A stretch of 64,000 nucleotides of DNA from assembly GCF_033807575.1 (NCBI RefSeq), contig NC_084724.1, positions 11,585,228 to 11,649,227 on the forward strand. The letters are read 5' to 3'. A model generated the notes under the pieces. It was not told the origin of the DNA. It did no database searches and worked only from the letters and a program-made list of their open reading frames with translations. Position numbers and translations under genes: made by a program. Shown here piece after piece: positions 44,605-57,895 of the stretch. Each line of letters starts with the position of its first letter. Within the stretch, counting starts at the first letter, position 1. Origin of the DNA: Cydia pomonella. Its lineage: Eukaryota > Arthropoda > Insecta > Lepidoptera > Tortricidae.

Positions 44605-45560
44605 TTGTGCTGTTTGCGATGATCAGGACCATATTTATAGTTCACCAGTTAAATTCAATGCCTAAATGCGAATGTCTATTGGATCACTATCGGCTCAGTT
44701 CCCAGACTGTTGGCAGTAACGAGCACCTCGTGACTTATTTGGCGATGCGCCGGAGAAAGCAGGATTTATACACTATTTCACGAACGGCACCATCCGACAT
44801 CCGTTTTCACCAAAACGGGACACTGATAATAAATTCCAATAAATTGATTTTAAATTGGAATGTTAAATGCAAAATGTCATGCATGAACCAAGCTTTCAAT
44901 TGAGAAAAGGCTTTGCGTCTTGAAAGCTTGTATTACTTGTGATACCGTAATATGGTGATTGACAAGAAACGTGTAATATTTCCGCTTGAACTTTTTTTGA
45001 TAAAAGTACGATTAGACATTTCGCCCATTACATTGCCTCTTTACACAAAATTCCTATTTAAAAACGACTCCAATATACAGGTGAGCAAATAAAAATATTA
45101 CATTTAGTTTTTAAATTTTAACTATATTAAGTACAAAGATTATTAAGTATTGTTTTAAAAATATATTATTCTGGGTTGGCAAATATATGCGGAACATTAA
45201 GGTCTGATATATTTCAACTCTAATAGCAGGCAAATGTAAGCAAGCGAGTAAGGCATAGCAATTTTCAGCATATTTTCGCACATTTTCGGCGATATCTTAG
45301 TAAATTTGTCGGTCGTCGGTTTTAACTGTTTAAATTTCATCAGCTTGTTAACGTAGACACGTAATTTTAGATACCCCACAAAAATAAGTCTGCAGCTGCA
45401 AAATTTGGGGAATTTGGATGCCAATCATTGTCACTTTTTCTCGAAATTAATCGAGCAAACAACGTGTTTTAAACACAAAATTTGAGAAAAAATTGCTTGT
45501 TGCTAGAGGTAGACATTTGGCAGAAATTGTGTTCCGTATATAATTGCCAACCGTATTGAA
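44605..45560. other. Intergenic stretch without recognised features
   Basis: No exon or clear repeat unit was seen. Short frames on both strands have no family resemblance. Confidence 0.4.
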
Positions 45561-45569
45561 TAATATATT

Positions 45570-45840
45570 TATGAAACCCCGGGTCGAACCAATGAGTTTT
45601 TCGGAACTTATGTACGAAATATCATTTGATATTTACCAATCGCTTTTCGGTGAAGGAAAACATCGTGAGGAAACCGGACTAATCCCAATAAGGCCTAGTT
45701 TACCATCTGGGTTGGAAGGTCAGATGGCAGTCGCTTTCGTAAAAACTAGTGCCTACGCCAATTCTAGGGATTAGTTGTCAAGCGGACCCCAGGCTCCCAT
45801 GAGCCGAGCAAAATGCCGGGACAACGCGAGGAAGAAGGAA
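45570..45840 (+). mobile_element. SINE family 2 copy, 5' truncated
   Basis: It starts within the tRNA-like head (ACCCCGGGTCGAACCAATGA), so both Pol III boxes are lost, but the body and the ACAACGCGAGGAAGAAGG end are complete. Confidence 0.88.
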
Positions 45841-45844
45841 AGCA

Positions 45845-46900
45845 CTTAATTTAATTAAAATTTAAAAACAAAGTGTATCACTCTTATTTGCCAAACCTGG
45901 ATAAATATGACCATCAAAGGAATATCTTAGTGTCTCTCATGTAAAATATGCACTCTGCTACTTTCTTTCTGCAACGCTTAGGTAATCCAGCCCTCTTAAC
46001 CTAAACTGATAAACCTCTAACTTTATGCTTAAACAACCGAAAGTGTTCCCAATAGCTTGGTAAAACCCACACACCAAAGCGGTTTTACTATGCACGTTAC
46101 AAAGGAAACAAATATATAACTCGAATATTACATTGTTATTCGCTAAGTGTTAAGTAAAACATGTGCATGCTTCTAACAATGCGCTTTCCATCATTAGAGT
46201 TTCCTAGGATCTGCAAACAGAAGTAAAGTGAGCAGTAGATAAATTGTAAAATCATGTGTTCAAGACTGATGATTACATAAATATGTCGGTCTCATTACCT
46301 GAGGTCTCACGGCACATTAATAAATAAAAAAACATTTCGTTTGATCTACACCCGCTTCAGGGAGCTACAGATAAATTACCTAGATTTGTATAAAGACTAT
46401 ATACAACAGTTACTTAACTTATTTCTGATTCCGACTGCAGGTACAGTCTGCTAAACTATTCGCTTAGCACCCCTGCATATTTATGCTGAGCTATTACTTC
46501 TATTCGATAATTACTTTAGATTAAAACATATTATTATTAAGGTAGGGCACTCAAGGTCTATTAACACATTGCTTATTATTACTTTATTTTTTGTATAAGA
46601 CTGTTTGTTGCCTAAATAAATTTAAAAAAAATATTTAATTATTAAGTTATTCTTATCTTATCTATTAGTTTTGCTGCCTGTACCTAAGAATTAGAGCTTC
46701 TTCTGTAAATGTTGACGCTATTTTAGAATACAATATACTTATAAATAACTAGCAATTACCAGTAAAATTGAGAGTACTCACAACGAAAATAAACGTGGGT
46801 TGCCTTTGACCCGCAGTTTCATAGTTTAACTACTATTACCAGTAACCGTTATTATGTAATGAATACAAAATACTAACGCATTTGGTACGTTTATGTAATT
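45845..46900. other. Intergenic stretch without recognised features
   Basis: No exon or clear repeat unit was seen. Confidence 0.4.
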
Positions 46901-46902
46901 AT

Positions 46903-47015
46903 AGATCGTGCCATTCACGAAGACGCGTGCCTTGACTGGTAATGTCATGTTATTAAAGGTTAGATTTGACAAATCTGCGCGTCATCGTGGATGACACGAA
47001 CTATATTGGATGACT
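46903..47015. repeat. Short palindromic MITE (TCGTGCCATTCACGAAGACGCG)
   Basis: The left ATAGATCGTGCCATTCACGA and right TCGTGGATGACACGAACTAT are imperfect inverted repeats with GACGCG inside each arm. Confidence 0.7.
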
Positions 47016-47962
47016 AGCACCTATTTACACGTATGACCGGTCTTCTTTTGGAGGTATAAGTATACACATACATTACATACATACACATATGTCCACAAGC
47101 ATTAAGGTCAATACGCCACTTATTAACTTAAGTAAATGCTATTTAATGCAGAAGATTTTAATGCCCAATATTTTATATATGTAGGTAATTATCTAACAAG
47201 CTGTCTACATGGTATAAAACTGCTATAGGTATAATATTAAACTGACATTTTAAAATCAATGAATATTAGTACCGATACCTACACTACCTACATTTAATTA
47301 AGGACTTATAAATCACACGGAAATCCGTCATCAGATAATTTAAAATATATTTAAAATGACACTTGAACCTGTCCGTATGCAGTGTCTCAACTTTGACATT
47401 TTATTACACAACATAACAGAGGTCACCGCAAACCCAAAACTATTCAAAACAATGTAACATTCGCAACGCGGTGCGTCTCCAAAACGTCACAACGATTTTT
47501 CTCTGATTAGCAATTATCAATTTTCTTCGCTTGGATATAAAGCTTAAGTTAGCCTTCTGTTATACGGCTATTTTAGCACGTTTCATGGTCGTATTCGTGC
47601 TAGATTTCTGTGAACTTATATAAACCTTCATAGTTTAACTCAAGATCGACTTTGGCTCACAATGATTTTGTTACTTTTAGAAGTGATTGTTGTATGTGAA
47701 ATTAACATTCTCTATTCATGGATGGTAACAGGTATAAGATAGGATATAAGTTAATACTTAGCGTAAGACATATTTAAATATATGACGCATGACCTAAAAA
47801 CTTCGATTATCAAAACAGGAAATTGGAATTCTCGATAGAACATGAATTAATGGAGGTCTAAAGAAGGTCAATTCTCAAATTTGCGCATCTTACCTTGACT
47901 CACTGTTTTGTTACCGTGTTCTGCAGCTTTTAGAAAAGCTAAATTATTCTCTTTCATCTGTC

Positions 47963-48237
47963 TGACGACCGGTTTGGCCTAGTGGGTAGTGGCCCTGCCT
48001 ACGAAGCTGATGGTCCCGGGTTCAAATCCTGGTAAGGGCATGTATTTGTGTGATGAGCATGGATATTTGTTCCTGAGTCATGGGTGTTTTCTATGTATTT
48101 AAGTATTTATAGATATTTATATATTATATATATCGTTGTCTAAGTACCCTCAACACAAGCCTTATTGAGCTTGCTGTGGGACTTAGTCAATTTGTGTAAT
48201 AATGTCCTATAATATTTATTATTATTATTATTATTTA
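47963..48237 (+). mobile_element. SINE family 1 copy
   Basis: It has a complete head (GACGACCGGTTTGGCCTAGT), B box GGTTCAAATCC, body and an (ATT)n tail. Confidence 0.93.
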
Positions 48238-49044
48238 TCTGTGTAGCAAAAAACTTTAAATGTTTCTTCCAAACTTTTGTCATTTATTTCACATCACTTA
48301 TAATGTTGTTTGAATATGCTTATCATTGCGTTGTTACATGAGCGTTTAAAACAATGCTGCACGATGGAGTAGGCCTGAAGAAGGTGGAAGATTAAACTCA
48401 CCTTAAATTTCATAGGCCCAAGCAATTTACATAAAAGTGGCACTTGTATGTCGAATGACCTGCGCCCGCGACCCGTGTTTACAGGATTGCACAAACTTGC
48501 CACTTCTATTTGTTTACGTTACGCTACAACTTAACAGATATTTTCGCAACGACATGACTATCGTGACGTGAGGTGTAAATGAAATTGTATAAGTATCGCT
48601 AACATTCAAACGGTTTTAGAGGCGATTGTATAATAAGGTCCTTTAGCTCAAAAAGACCCACCCACTCCAATTTACAAAACATCGACGACGACGCCTTGTA
48701 TTGTCATGCTATCAATTTTGTATTGTTCATGAATAAAGGTACTATGACTTTGACTTTCAAAGGTTAGATTTGTATTTGTATCTATAAGTGCATAGTTAGT
48801 TAGTTATGCTGGGCATTTTCCGCAAATCGACATCCATTATGCCTATTTTGTCTGAAAACGAGGTAGCACTCTTCCACGAAACCTAGCAACTGGTCTTCAG
48901 ATTGCTAACTGCATATAAGTGCATAAGTCTCAATGCTAGTACTTCGAGATGAATACCTCCTCCGGAACTCGACCTCGAGACACATACATTTTTAAGCTTT
49001 CTAACTCTTTAATCTTAAAAGCCATTTCATGAATGTTTCTTATC

Positions 49045-49312
49045 TGACGACCGGTTTGGCCTAGTGGGTAGTGACCCTGCCTACGAAGCTGATGGTCCCG
49101 GGTTCAAATCCTGGTAAGGGCATTTATTCGTGTGATGAGCATGGAAATTTGTTCCTGAGTCATGGGTGTTTTCTATGTATTTAAGTATTTATAAATATTT
49201 ATATATTATATATATCGTTGTCTAAGTATCCTCAACACAAGCCTTATTGAGCTTACTGTGGGACTTAGTCAATTTGTGTAATAATGTCCTATAATATTTA
49301 TTTATTTATTTA
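49045..49312 (+). mobile_element. SINE family 1 copy with 8-bp target duplication
   Basis: A box at 49057-49068 (TGGCCTAGTGGG), B box at 49101-49111 (GGTTCAAATCC), and an (ATTT)n tail. TTTCTTAT occurs at 49036-49043 and 49313-49320 and is a likely target duplication. It is very similar to the copy 1.1 kb upstream. Confidence 0.93.
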
Positions 49313-49319
49313 TTTCTTA

Positions 49320-50517
49320 TGTTTCTAATTTGTAAAATAACAATGAACCCCATCCCCGTAACAAAAATTAAGAACAGTTTTCTAATTAAATATATTGGCA
49401 TTGATACAGCTGTTGAAACAACACAATGGCTAAGGACTAATACGGGTACTTCTAGATGCAATTAATTCAATTAGACAAAAGCTTACAATTAGCCATGAGC
49501 GATAGTTAAATTAACACCGTATTGTTCGTCTGGGACAGACGAAATGTGGAAAAAAGTGCAATATCGTGTCAAGGTTAGTTATTAGTTAAAGATTAGCATC
49601 TCTTTAAATCTTATAGCCAAACTGCTTGACCGTGTAGGATTGAATAATACAGTAAGATTAGAGCTTGTAAAATTTGATAGCATTAATTTAAGTTGAAAAA
49701 TGCTTGGTAGTACTACGCGACCCGATTGGCAAATTAAAACAACTGGTATTTAGATTGCTGCGTGAAATGCTTATCCTTACTTGGAGGACATGATTTCGTA
49801 ATTGTAACAGGATTGGAAGCAAATCCTTAAATATATATATATATATCATAACACGTTCAGTTAGGTTACGCCTAGATGCTTCTGATCATCTTGTTTGCAG
49901 ATGTATTTGATACAAAACAAATCCTACCATTGAGAGATAGTAAACTATCTTTTAGGATACGCAATCCTTAAAACTACACTAAGCAAATGTCCCTGACTAG
50001 CCAAGTGTGTGATTACATCCATAGCGCAGGCGCTCTATCGAGGCGTGAAGATAAACGCCATTGTGCCCACGCGCAGACAGCGATAGATCAAACCTGGGAA
50101 TCGAACCCGCAACAATGCACAATGCGTGCAACCTTACGCAATGCTTACTTTGTGAGCTTAATTTACATTTTTTAAGCTAATTATTTTTCTAGTTTTACAA
50201 GAGAAGTGAAATTGATGTGAGAAAAAATTGCAGAAATTGGCTAGACAAAGAAAATACGAGACGTATTAAGGCTATACCTATTTCCTGTTTCTTTTGGATT
50301 TACAGACAGTAATATTAAAGTTACCAGCAAACGTACCACAACTTTTGATTTTGCACGACATAAGGATGCAAAATACCGAATTATCTTGTATCATAATACG
50401 ATTATATTTATGTATATATATTTAAACTTTACCCTCTTGCTAATTCTGATGTTGAGTACTTACGACACGATGGTTGATTGATATTGGTAATAACATTGTT
50501 CTAATTTTGGATTCCAG
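49320..50517. other. Upstream region of the ZP gene
   Basis: It ends in an acceptor (ATTCCAG) directly before the ATG, so an untranslated exon must lie upstream; I could not place it. A tRNA-like B box on the minus strand (GGGTTCGATTCCCAGG, near 50095-50110) may belong to an old SINE. No other feature was seen. Confidence 0.45.
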
Positions 50518-53500
50518 ATGGCGCGGTGGTGCGCTATCCTGGCGCTGTGCGCGCTGGCCGCGGTGGCGTGCGCCAAAACATCCGAAACGCAGTCGGCGCA
50601 GGCGAGACTACGTAAGACCATTAATTTAATAAAAAATCTAAAAATGTGGGCAAAGTCGTCTGAAATAGATTATATTTGAGTCTATATTTCAGTGTTTTTC
50701 ACCACTTGCGTGAATCATTTTATCCGACTGCCACGATATGAAGCCGAAATGGCGTGATGGCTTGTCGATTATTATTTATAGAAATTAACTGCATTTTTCC
50801 TTTAATGTTAAAAATTTCTATCAGATGGCTGGATTCGTCGTCAAATCTGCCACGTCTATAAAAATATGTGGAAGAAATTCTGGGAACAAATGCTCAACAA
50901 TGATCTACTTCACCTAGACGTTATATTTAAAATTTGAGAGTTGCAAACGACCTTCAGTTTGATCACGTAATGATCACGGGTCTCGTCTGTGGCATCTAAT
51001 TTAAGGGACCAATTTAAAAATCTATAATTATATTTACGATTTCTACATTATAATATAGGCTACAAAGTTACCTGACCCCCTAAATTAACTTCTATGCAGA
51101 GAGGGTCAGATGTCTTTGTAATCAGCTGGCTGTTTATTGCCAATAATTACTAAAATTCTTACTAAAAATTCTTACATGATATCATCTTGAGTGAACATTC
51201 CTTACATATAAGTTACTAATATGATAAATTAACATGATCTCGAGTTTGAAGAGTTTGTTGAATTTTGAAGATGTCTCAGATGGTCTTAGTAAGGGAGAAC
51301 CATTTCTTATTGAGATAAATGCCTAGTTATGTATATTTATATTAGTACATAAAGATATTTCTTTGCGAAGAACAACAGATTTAGAAGATGTTAGAAATTA
51401 TAGACTATAAATTGAGTGGTCAGTGAGCACAGTAAAAATTCATGCTAGATTTTAGTCAAAGCTGAAATAATTTTGGTTTTAATAATAAAATTACGAGTAA
51501 TGTTAAAGTAAGGAAGAACGACGAAGATCAATGAGAAAAATTACATAATGTAAATTATTCAACTTGGATAATAGATTATTCAAAGTAAAGAACACACTCA
51601 AACAATCGCGCATGACATGACATTTAGTAAAACACAATGCTATTTTTCCAGAACAAATACGCAAACGCGCTAGGAGTGGTACGTACACAACAATTACCAC
51701 CAATACCGCCTCCACTTCAACCATTCACCGTCCAACTCACTTGCCCACATCACAACACATATATTGATATCACACTGGCGATATTTCATCGATTACAGTA
51801 AATCACAAAAATGCTTCACACGATTGCTATGCACATGTAATCCTTTAAAATACCCCATAATCTCTAATACTAAGATTTAAGAGAGATTTGGAAACAGAAC
51901 GATTGAATATCGTTGTGTGATTATAATGCATCTCAATTTACAGGAGTTGAATCGCTAAAGAACATTGTCACTTGTACATGTTTATGATCCTTAAATTAGC
52001 TTTATGCATTACACAACCATTTTTTTTACCTAATATGTAAAGCCCGCTTTGCTGTATCTTTGTCTCCTTAGTCCTTTTTATTGGTCTTCTACTTTTTCCT
52101 ACATCTCTTTAGAAGATTTAAATTTTAACAGTTGCAAATTCCTCATGATTCCTTTTTGTAATATATGTAAATATTTATATTGTATATTTTACTCATTTTA
52201 TGTGTATGTATTTCAATGTAAATTGCTTTTTATTGGATTTAAGTCAATGCAACGATTAGTTAATAGGTATCAGTACTTTGTATATTATTTTTTACTTTCC
52301 TCTTCTTATTTTTTTAACCATAACTTGTCGTTGTACATACACTGTATGTACGGTCGAGGAAATTGACTCTTTAGCAATTTGCGGTTCAAGTAAATTTGGT
52401 TGTACATACTTATGCTATCAGCATTCCAGTGTAAAGTGAACCACAACCTGCTAAAGAATCAATTTCCTCGACTGTACAACAAGTTATGGTTAAAATACAG
52501 TCTTTTAAATACCTATACTTATTTATGTAATACCTTCTCTTTTCATTTAATGACATTGTATGTAAGGATTTAAATGATCCTCTAGTGTTCCTGTTGTCTT
52601 CTTTTATATTTTGTATAACATTTCATTTTTGGCATTCAAGTAAAGTACGTTTATACTAGTTCAATCTACCTAGTAATATTCTTAACCTGCTTTTATTATA
52701 TCTGATAATTCGGTTGATTTATCTTCTGATAAGGTGAATATTTTACTAACCTATGATTGCATTATGTCCTTCTTTGACAACTTTTTTTCTCCATTTAATA
52801 TTATTCATGTTGATCCTATCTAACCAGTCTTCATCATCGTTTTTCGGTAGTAGTTTTACTGACATATTTAATCGTCTTGGTCTCGAATAGCAATGCACAA
52901 GACAATAATATTCAGGACGTAATTTTTAAATTTACGTAATTCACTAGAATTTTGTGAATATTTTGTCTTTCAAAATGGCAAAAACATTGCTAATCTCGAA
53001 ACTCTTCCCATCTTAATAATTTTCTGGTCTAAACCATCACTAAACTCCCATTTAATCGATGATCTGGTGTCTTCTCATCATTACTGATGACTCCTGGTCT
53101 TGCAGCCGACCTGCCGCAGGCCAAGCAGGCAGAAGTCGATGAGATGGTCAGCAACCTTCTCCAATGGATTCAGGGCTTTTATCAACAGAGGAACAGAAAA
53201 GGTTCGACACTGACTAAACAAATTTTTACTTACCGTAGGCTTATAAATTATATGACTTAATAAATCAAATAGGGGATTTGTACAGAAAAACGTGTGTATT
53301 GTACTGATATGATGGTTGCACTTGTCTGCGTGACAGCGCGATAATTAGAGTGTTTATGACCTCCATTTGCGCGGTGTTTCAAAATTATTTATATTTTTTA
53401 TCACGTGGACAACGCCATCCATCATATGCTGGATAATAAAATAATAAAACAGTCGTTTTAAATTACTTCTTTTATACTTTCAGCTCGCCAGTACTTCGGA

Positions 53501-55108
53501 GGGAAACCAGAAAAGCCAAGACCATTTGAACCAGCTAGTTACCTACCGCCATATCCGCCAGCTGGCCAGCGTCCGACGCCTTCGTATAACGAAGGGCCTT
53601 CATCGTCCTACCAGCCGAGCCAACCATCACCGAGCCCATCATTCCCGTCGCCGACTCAACCTGAACAGCCATCATACAAGCCACCACAGCAGGATAATGC
53701 CCCTTATCAACCGAGTCAACCCCCGTATCAGCCAAGTCAGCCTAGTCAGCCTACCCAACCGTCCTACCAACCAAGCCAGCCTAGCCAACCATCTCAACCT
53801 TCATACCAGCCTAGCCAGCCCACTCAACCGAGCTACCAGCCAAGCCAACCAGTGTATCAACCTAGTCAGCCAACATCACCTCCGTATCAGCCCAGCCAAC
53901 CGAATAAACCTGATGATACCACTCTCCCACCCTATGAAGAACCCCAGCAGCCTCAGCAGCCCCAACCACCACAAAGACCCCAACAACCACAGCAGCCGCA
54001 GCAGCCTCAACAGCCAGACTCTGGTAGCGATGGTACATCTTCATCTCAAACTCCCGCAGTGCCCGATGATGACGACCGTCACCCCCCGCACATTCACGCT
54101 ATTACTGTTGATTGTGGCAAAGAAATGATGACCATCAATATAGAATTCAATAAAGTTTACAACGGAATCATTTACTCTCAAGACCATTACAATGAGCCCG
54201 AATGCGTTTACGTTAGAGAAAACTCTGGCCAAATAAAATACTCGTTCACGGTCAGCTTGAACACCTGCGGAACTAGGTTCTTCAGTGACTTCGAGAACGA
54301 AGGTCAGGCGTACTTAGAAAACGTTCTGGTGCTGCAAAACGAACCCGGAATTCAAGAAGTATGGGACCACATTCGCCGCGTCAGGTGCTTATGGGAAGGC
54401 AACCTTACCAAGCAGCTGATTTCCTCTTTAAGCGTCGGTATGCTGAACCAGATTACGAGCAACTTCAGTGGTGATACTGCCATGGCCCGTTTAGACATCC
54501 AAATAGGGCGTGGTCCATTCGCGCCTGAAGCCAACGGCTTGGTCAAGATTGGAGAAATCATGACACTAGTCGTCACAGTAACTGGTGATGCCGGCTTTGA
54601 CATATTTGTCCGAGAATGCGTAGCGCGAGACTCGGCGAGCAGCCATGTCGTCCCATTGACTGACAGTAACGGCTGCGTGCTTAAGCCTAAGATTTTCGGT
54701 GCCTTCCAGAAGACTAGAGAGACAGGCAATACGGGAGCGTCAATTATAGCGTACGCATTCTTCAATGCTTTCAAGTTCCCTGATGAAATGGATTTGATCA
54801 TTCAATGCGACGTCGAGCTATGTAAGACAGACTGCGATGCATGTCCCAACCCTGGCAGCATAGAACCCAGAAGGCGAAGGAGAGATATCATTCATTTCGG
54901 AAACAAGACTTACGAGCCTTCGACCACCATCGCCAAGGGCTTGCGTGTAGTATTTGCGGAAGACTTGCCAAAGGACAACGACACTTTCTGCATATCGCCC
55001 ACCGCTGCCATGTGGGGTAGTGTGTTGGTACTTTTCGGTTCATTAACAACTAGCTTAGCGGTATCGTACCTGTGGCAGAGAGGGCGCGGTTCGAGCAAAT
55101 TTTTATAA
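50518..55108 (+). CDS. ZP-domain transmembrane/apical matrix protein with Pro/Gln/Ser-rich region
   Basis: Four coding exons, 50518-50611, 51652-51678, 53106-53201 and 53484-55108, all with phase 1 GT-AG joins, encode 613 residues. Residues 1-20 form a signal peptide (MARWCAILALCALAAVACA). Residues 85-275 are low complexity, dominated by YQPSQP-like repeats and a run of QP/PQ. A zona pellucida domain runs from about residue 279 (ITVDCGKEMM) to about 530 and contains the conserved cysteines and GLVKIGEIMTLVV and GCVLKPKIFGAFQ segments. A furin site of five arginines (535-539) follows. A transmembrane helix lies at about 582-604, with a short basic cytoplasmic tail. The layout is that of insect cuticle and apical matrix ZP proteins (for example dusky, miniature, trynity, piopio and quasimodo of Drosophila), which polymerise outside epidermal cells after furin release. 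I cannot assign the ortholog. A 5' untranslated exon must exist. AATAAA candidates lie near 55137 and 55643. Confidence 0.95.
52310..52500. mobile_element. Palindromic MITE in intron 2 of the ZP gene
   Basis: The left TTAACCATAACTTGTCGTTG and right AACAAGTTATGGTTAA, and inside them GGTCGAGGAAATTGACTCTT and AAGAATCAATTTCCTCGACT, are inverted repeats. The left arm has about 15 extra bases (ATACACTGTATGTAC) between the two blocks. The frame at 52049-52366 is intronic and not protein-like. Confidence 0.8.
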
Positions 55109-56072
55109 AAACCGCCAAGTGTAGAAAACTAATTTAATAAATAATAGGAGCGATTTGCACAATGCTTCGCTTGAAAACTTGAAAGATGTTACTTAATTTA
55201 TTTGGTCCATAATATGTCATCTTTTATTTATGTGAGGAAACTTATCGAAGTCTACGAATAAGACAACAAGTTTTAAGTATTATTGTGATTTTAAGTTTTT
55301 TATTTTATGATTTTTTTCCTAAGTAGGTCTGCTGTACAGACTTTAATGTATACGTTTTAATTAATATTTTAAATTTAGGAAGGTTTATACTAAAACAAAT
55401 TAGTTAACACTGCCATTATGATACCTCTAATCAACTAACAAATTTACAAAAAAACATGAGCGTGATACGTGTATGTGCAATGCATGAATATGATAATGAT
55501 TATGATCATGTATCTCGATTTTTATAAACAGTTACATGACTGTATGGTATTAGATACTCCCTTATCGTTTTACAATCTTCTTTTATTTACTTACTTAATG
55601 TAAATATTAGATAGGTCTTTTGAAAACATAAAGTATTATAAAAATAAATATGTTTTATTTTTCCGTTATTCTATCTTATGTGCTAAAATTCCAACATCAA
55701 ACATTATCAGTTGCTAGCGAATACAAAAGGGATAATATTACATTAGGTATATCGTTTTGAAATTGATTTTCTTTTGAATAAGGTTCTATTATTATGGAAT
55801 ATATAAACATCCTGCTGATTCCAGTACTTAATACACCCGTGTAAGGTGCTGCTTAATATTTCTGGTTTTCACTTAATTTTGTTGTTGCATAGAGTCAACC
55901 TTTTCACCAAATGGAACCTTCATCGATGTCCTTAGAGCCGTGTCAAAAACCGATATACTTATATTATATGAACCCTGAATTTACAGATTATTGTACACAA
56001 CCTTTCGACTTATCTCATAGCTTTAATTTTATACATGTTTTTAAGAATGGTTCTTTACCGCTACGCGATGTA

Positions 56073-56161
56073 CAGGATAGTTCATAAATATGTATACATT
56101 TCATCACCTTCATCCATTGCAATAAGGTAAATCAACTTATACATATTTATGAACTCCACTG
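56073..56161. mobile_element. Short MITE flanked by TA (CAGGATAGTTCATAAATATG)
   Basis: The left CAGGATAGTTCATAAATATG and right CATATTTATGAACTCCACTG are inverted repeats, with TA at 56071-56072 and 56162-56163. Confidence 0.8.
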
Positions 56162-57499
56162 TACATATTTGCGTTCGTCTCAACGTTATCTGCGACAATC
56201 CAGCTCAGTGCAAACGAACAGTTGGAAACGCACACGTGGCAAGGTAAACGTGCCTGAACTGTAACATAGAAAAATTGTCCTAGATTCATAACAAACCCAA
56301 AAACACAAAGTTTTCTGACACATCATAATAATAACAAGCGTAAGTATCGTTAGAAAACTTATTTGGTATTAAAATTTAATGCTTAATAATACAGTGAACA
56401 ATAGGAAATATTACTGCATGTAATTTAAAACTATTGGCTCTGTGACTCATCTGTGAGCTGCTGTAGACCTCGCGAACCCCCATGGCTCCGTCGTGTCCAA
56501 AAACTGAACTGAAACTTTTTTCTTCGGTGTGGGAATGCTGTTACGCATCCTCCCCCTGGCCCATTTTGCGGGGTATGTGGGACTCACACCTCCCGGCTTT
56601 TTCCATTGAGAAAGAGGGGGAGAGCCTACCCACTAAGCTCACACTGGCACTTCCCACAGTATGCCGTTTGGGGAGGCGTCATGGGATCGCGATCATTCTA
56701 CCACGAAGCTGAAACGGAGACCTTAGCTTTTGCTTGGTCATTAAGTCTTGACTGTTTCATACAAACTTCATACTGGGTAATCGTTTTCATGGTTCGAAAA
56801 GAAAACTGATTGGATTTGTCAGTCAATTCATCTTTTATGGTTATCGAACGTAGGGGGACAATGTTATCTAGCGGCCCGATGCGAAGAATTAAGACACATT
56901 TAAGATCTTGGAAAGATTTTTAAAAGATCGATAACTAAATGACATGTCAAAATTGACGTTTATTTTGATTCCACTGTGATCCCAATAAGATCTATCTACG
57001 ATATTTCTAACGTTAAAGTGACATTGGTTGCCAGAATAGAGCTGCTTTTGCTTACAATTATACGACATACAAACGATATCTAAATGAGAACTTATCTAAA
57101 CCAGAACTTATCGTAACTCATTCTACGAATCGGCCCATAAGTAGTATCGCACGTTTAAGCATCAAAATGTAATCTTTAGGTTAAGTAATTGGCTAATATC
57201 CATTCTAGTTTCTAATTACAACACAGCTGGTGTAGTTTTTACGTAATTAATACAAATATTGTTATAGATAATAGTAATTAGTGTTTTGAACAACTGCATT
57301 CAGCGAATGAATTGTATCAAGCTTAATGTTACAATTTGACATGTCGTGGTTGTCTGTAATTGGTTGTGCATTTAGTTTAAGTCTAGATAAATCTTTTACT
57401 CCGAATGTCATGATGTAACAATTGTTGGCAAACCTAATAAATAAAACAAAATCAAATAAAATAACCTACCTACCCACCAAATATGTAATTTAAATACTC

Positions 57500-57895
57500 C
57501 AACAGTATATCCAATATATGCAAGCCTTTATATGGGATATAGGTCTTCCAATTGTCCTTTTTTGCGAGATGCATGAAGGCGAAAATATTAGTGCACAGTG
57601 CCAGCTTAGGCAGTAGTGGGGCGAAACTGATCCTTTCGGGCATTCTCGGCTCCGTTCGGCCCAGCATTGCTGCGAGCAATTATTAGGTTTGGCACAACTT
57701 GATGCCCCTTAGCGTGCACAACCACAGATAACCGACCTTCAAACCTTCAAGAAAAGAGCGTACTCCCATCTTAAAGGCCGGCAACGCACTTACAACCCCT
57801 CTGGTGTTGCAGGTGTCCATGGGCGGCGGTAATCGCTTACCATGTGATTACCGGTGATCCGTCTGCTCGTTTGCCTCCTCTACCATAAAAAAAAT
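57500..57895 (+). mobile_element. Jockey-like LINE, ORF2 end and 3' UTR
   Basis: The plus strand near 57737-57832 reads LQTFKKRAYSHLKGRQRTYN, then PSGVAGVHGRR. This is the usual C-terminus of lepidopteran jockey-like ORF2, followed by the typical CGGTAATCGCTTACCATGTG, GTGATCCGTCTGCTCGTTTG and TACCATAAAAAAAA 3' UTR and tail. Upstream text (57590-57700) is more decayed. Confidence 0.85.

Noticed and set aside
49985..50135. Possible tRNA or SINE on the minus strand (GGGTTCGATTCCCAGG)
   Set aside because: The B box is good but I see no A box at the right distance and no acceptor stem. It may be an old SINE piece.
52049..52366. 105-codon hydrophobic frame
   Set aside because: It lies in intron 2 of the ZP gene, is T-rich and runs into a MITE arm. 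Hydrophobicity comes from the T content.
53526..54128. 200-codon frame overlapping the ZP gene
   Set aside because: It is an alternate frame of the repetitive Pro/Gln/Ser coding region and is rich in S, N, H and R as expected of a shadow.
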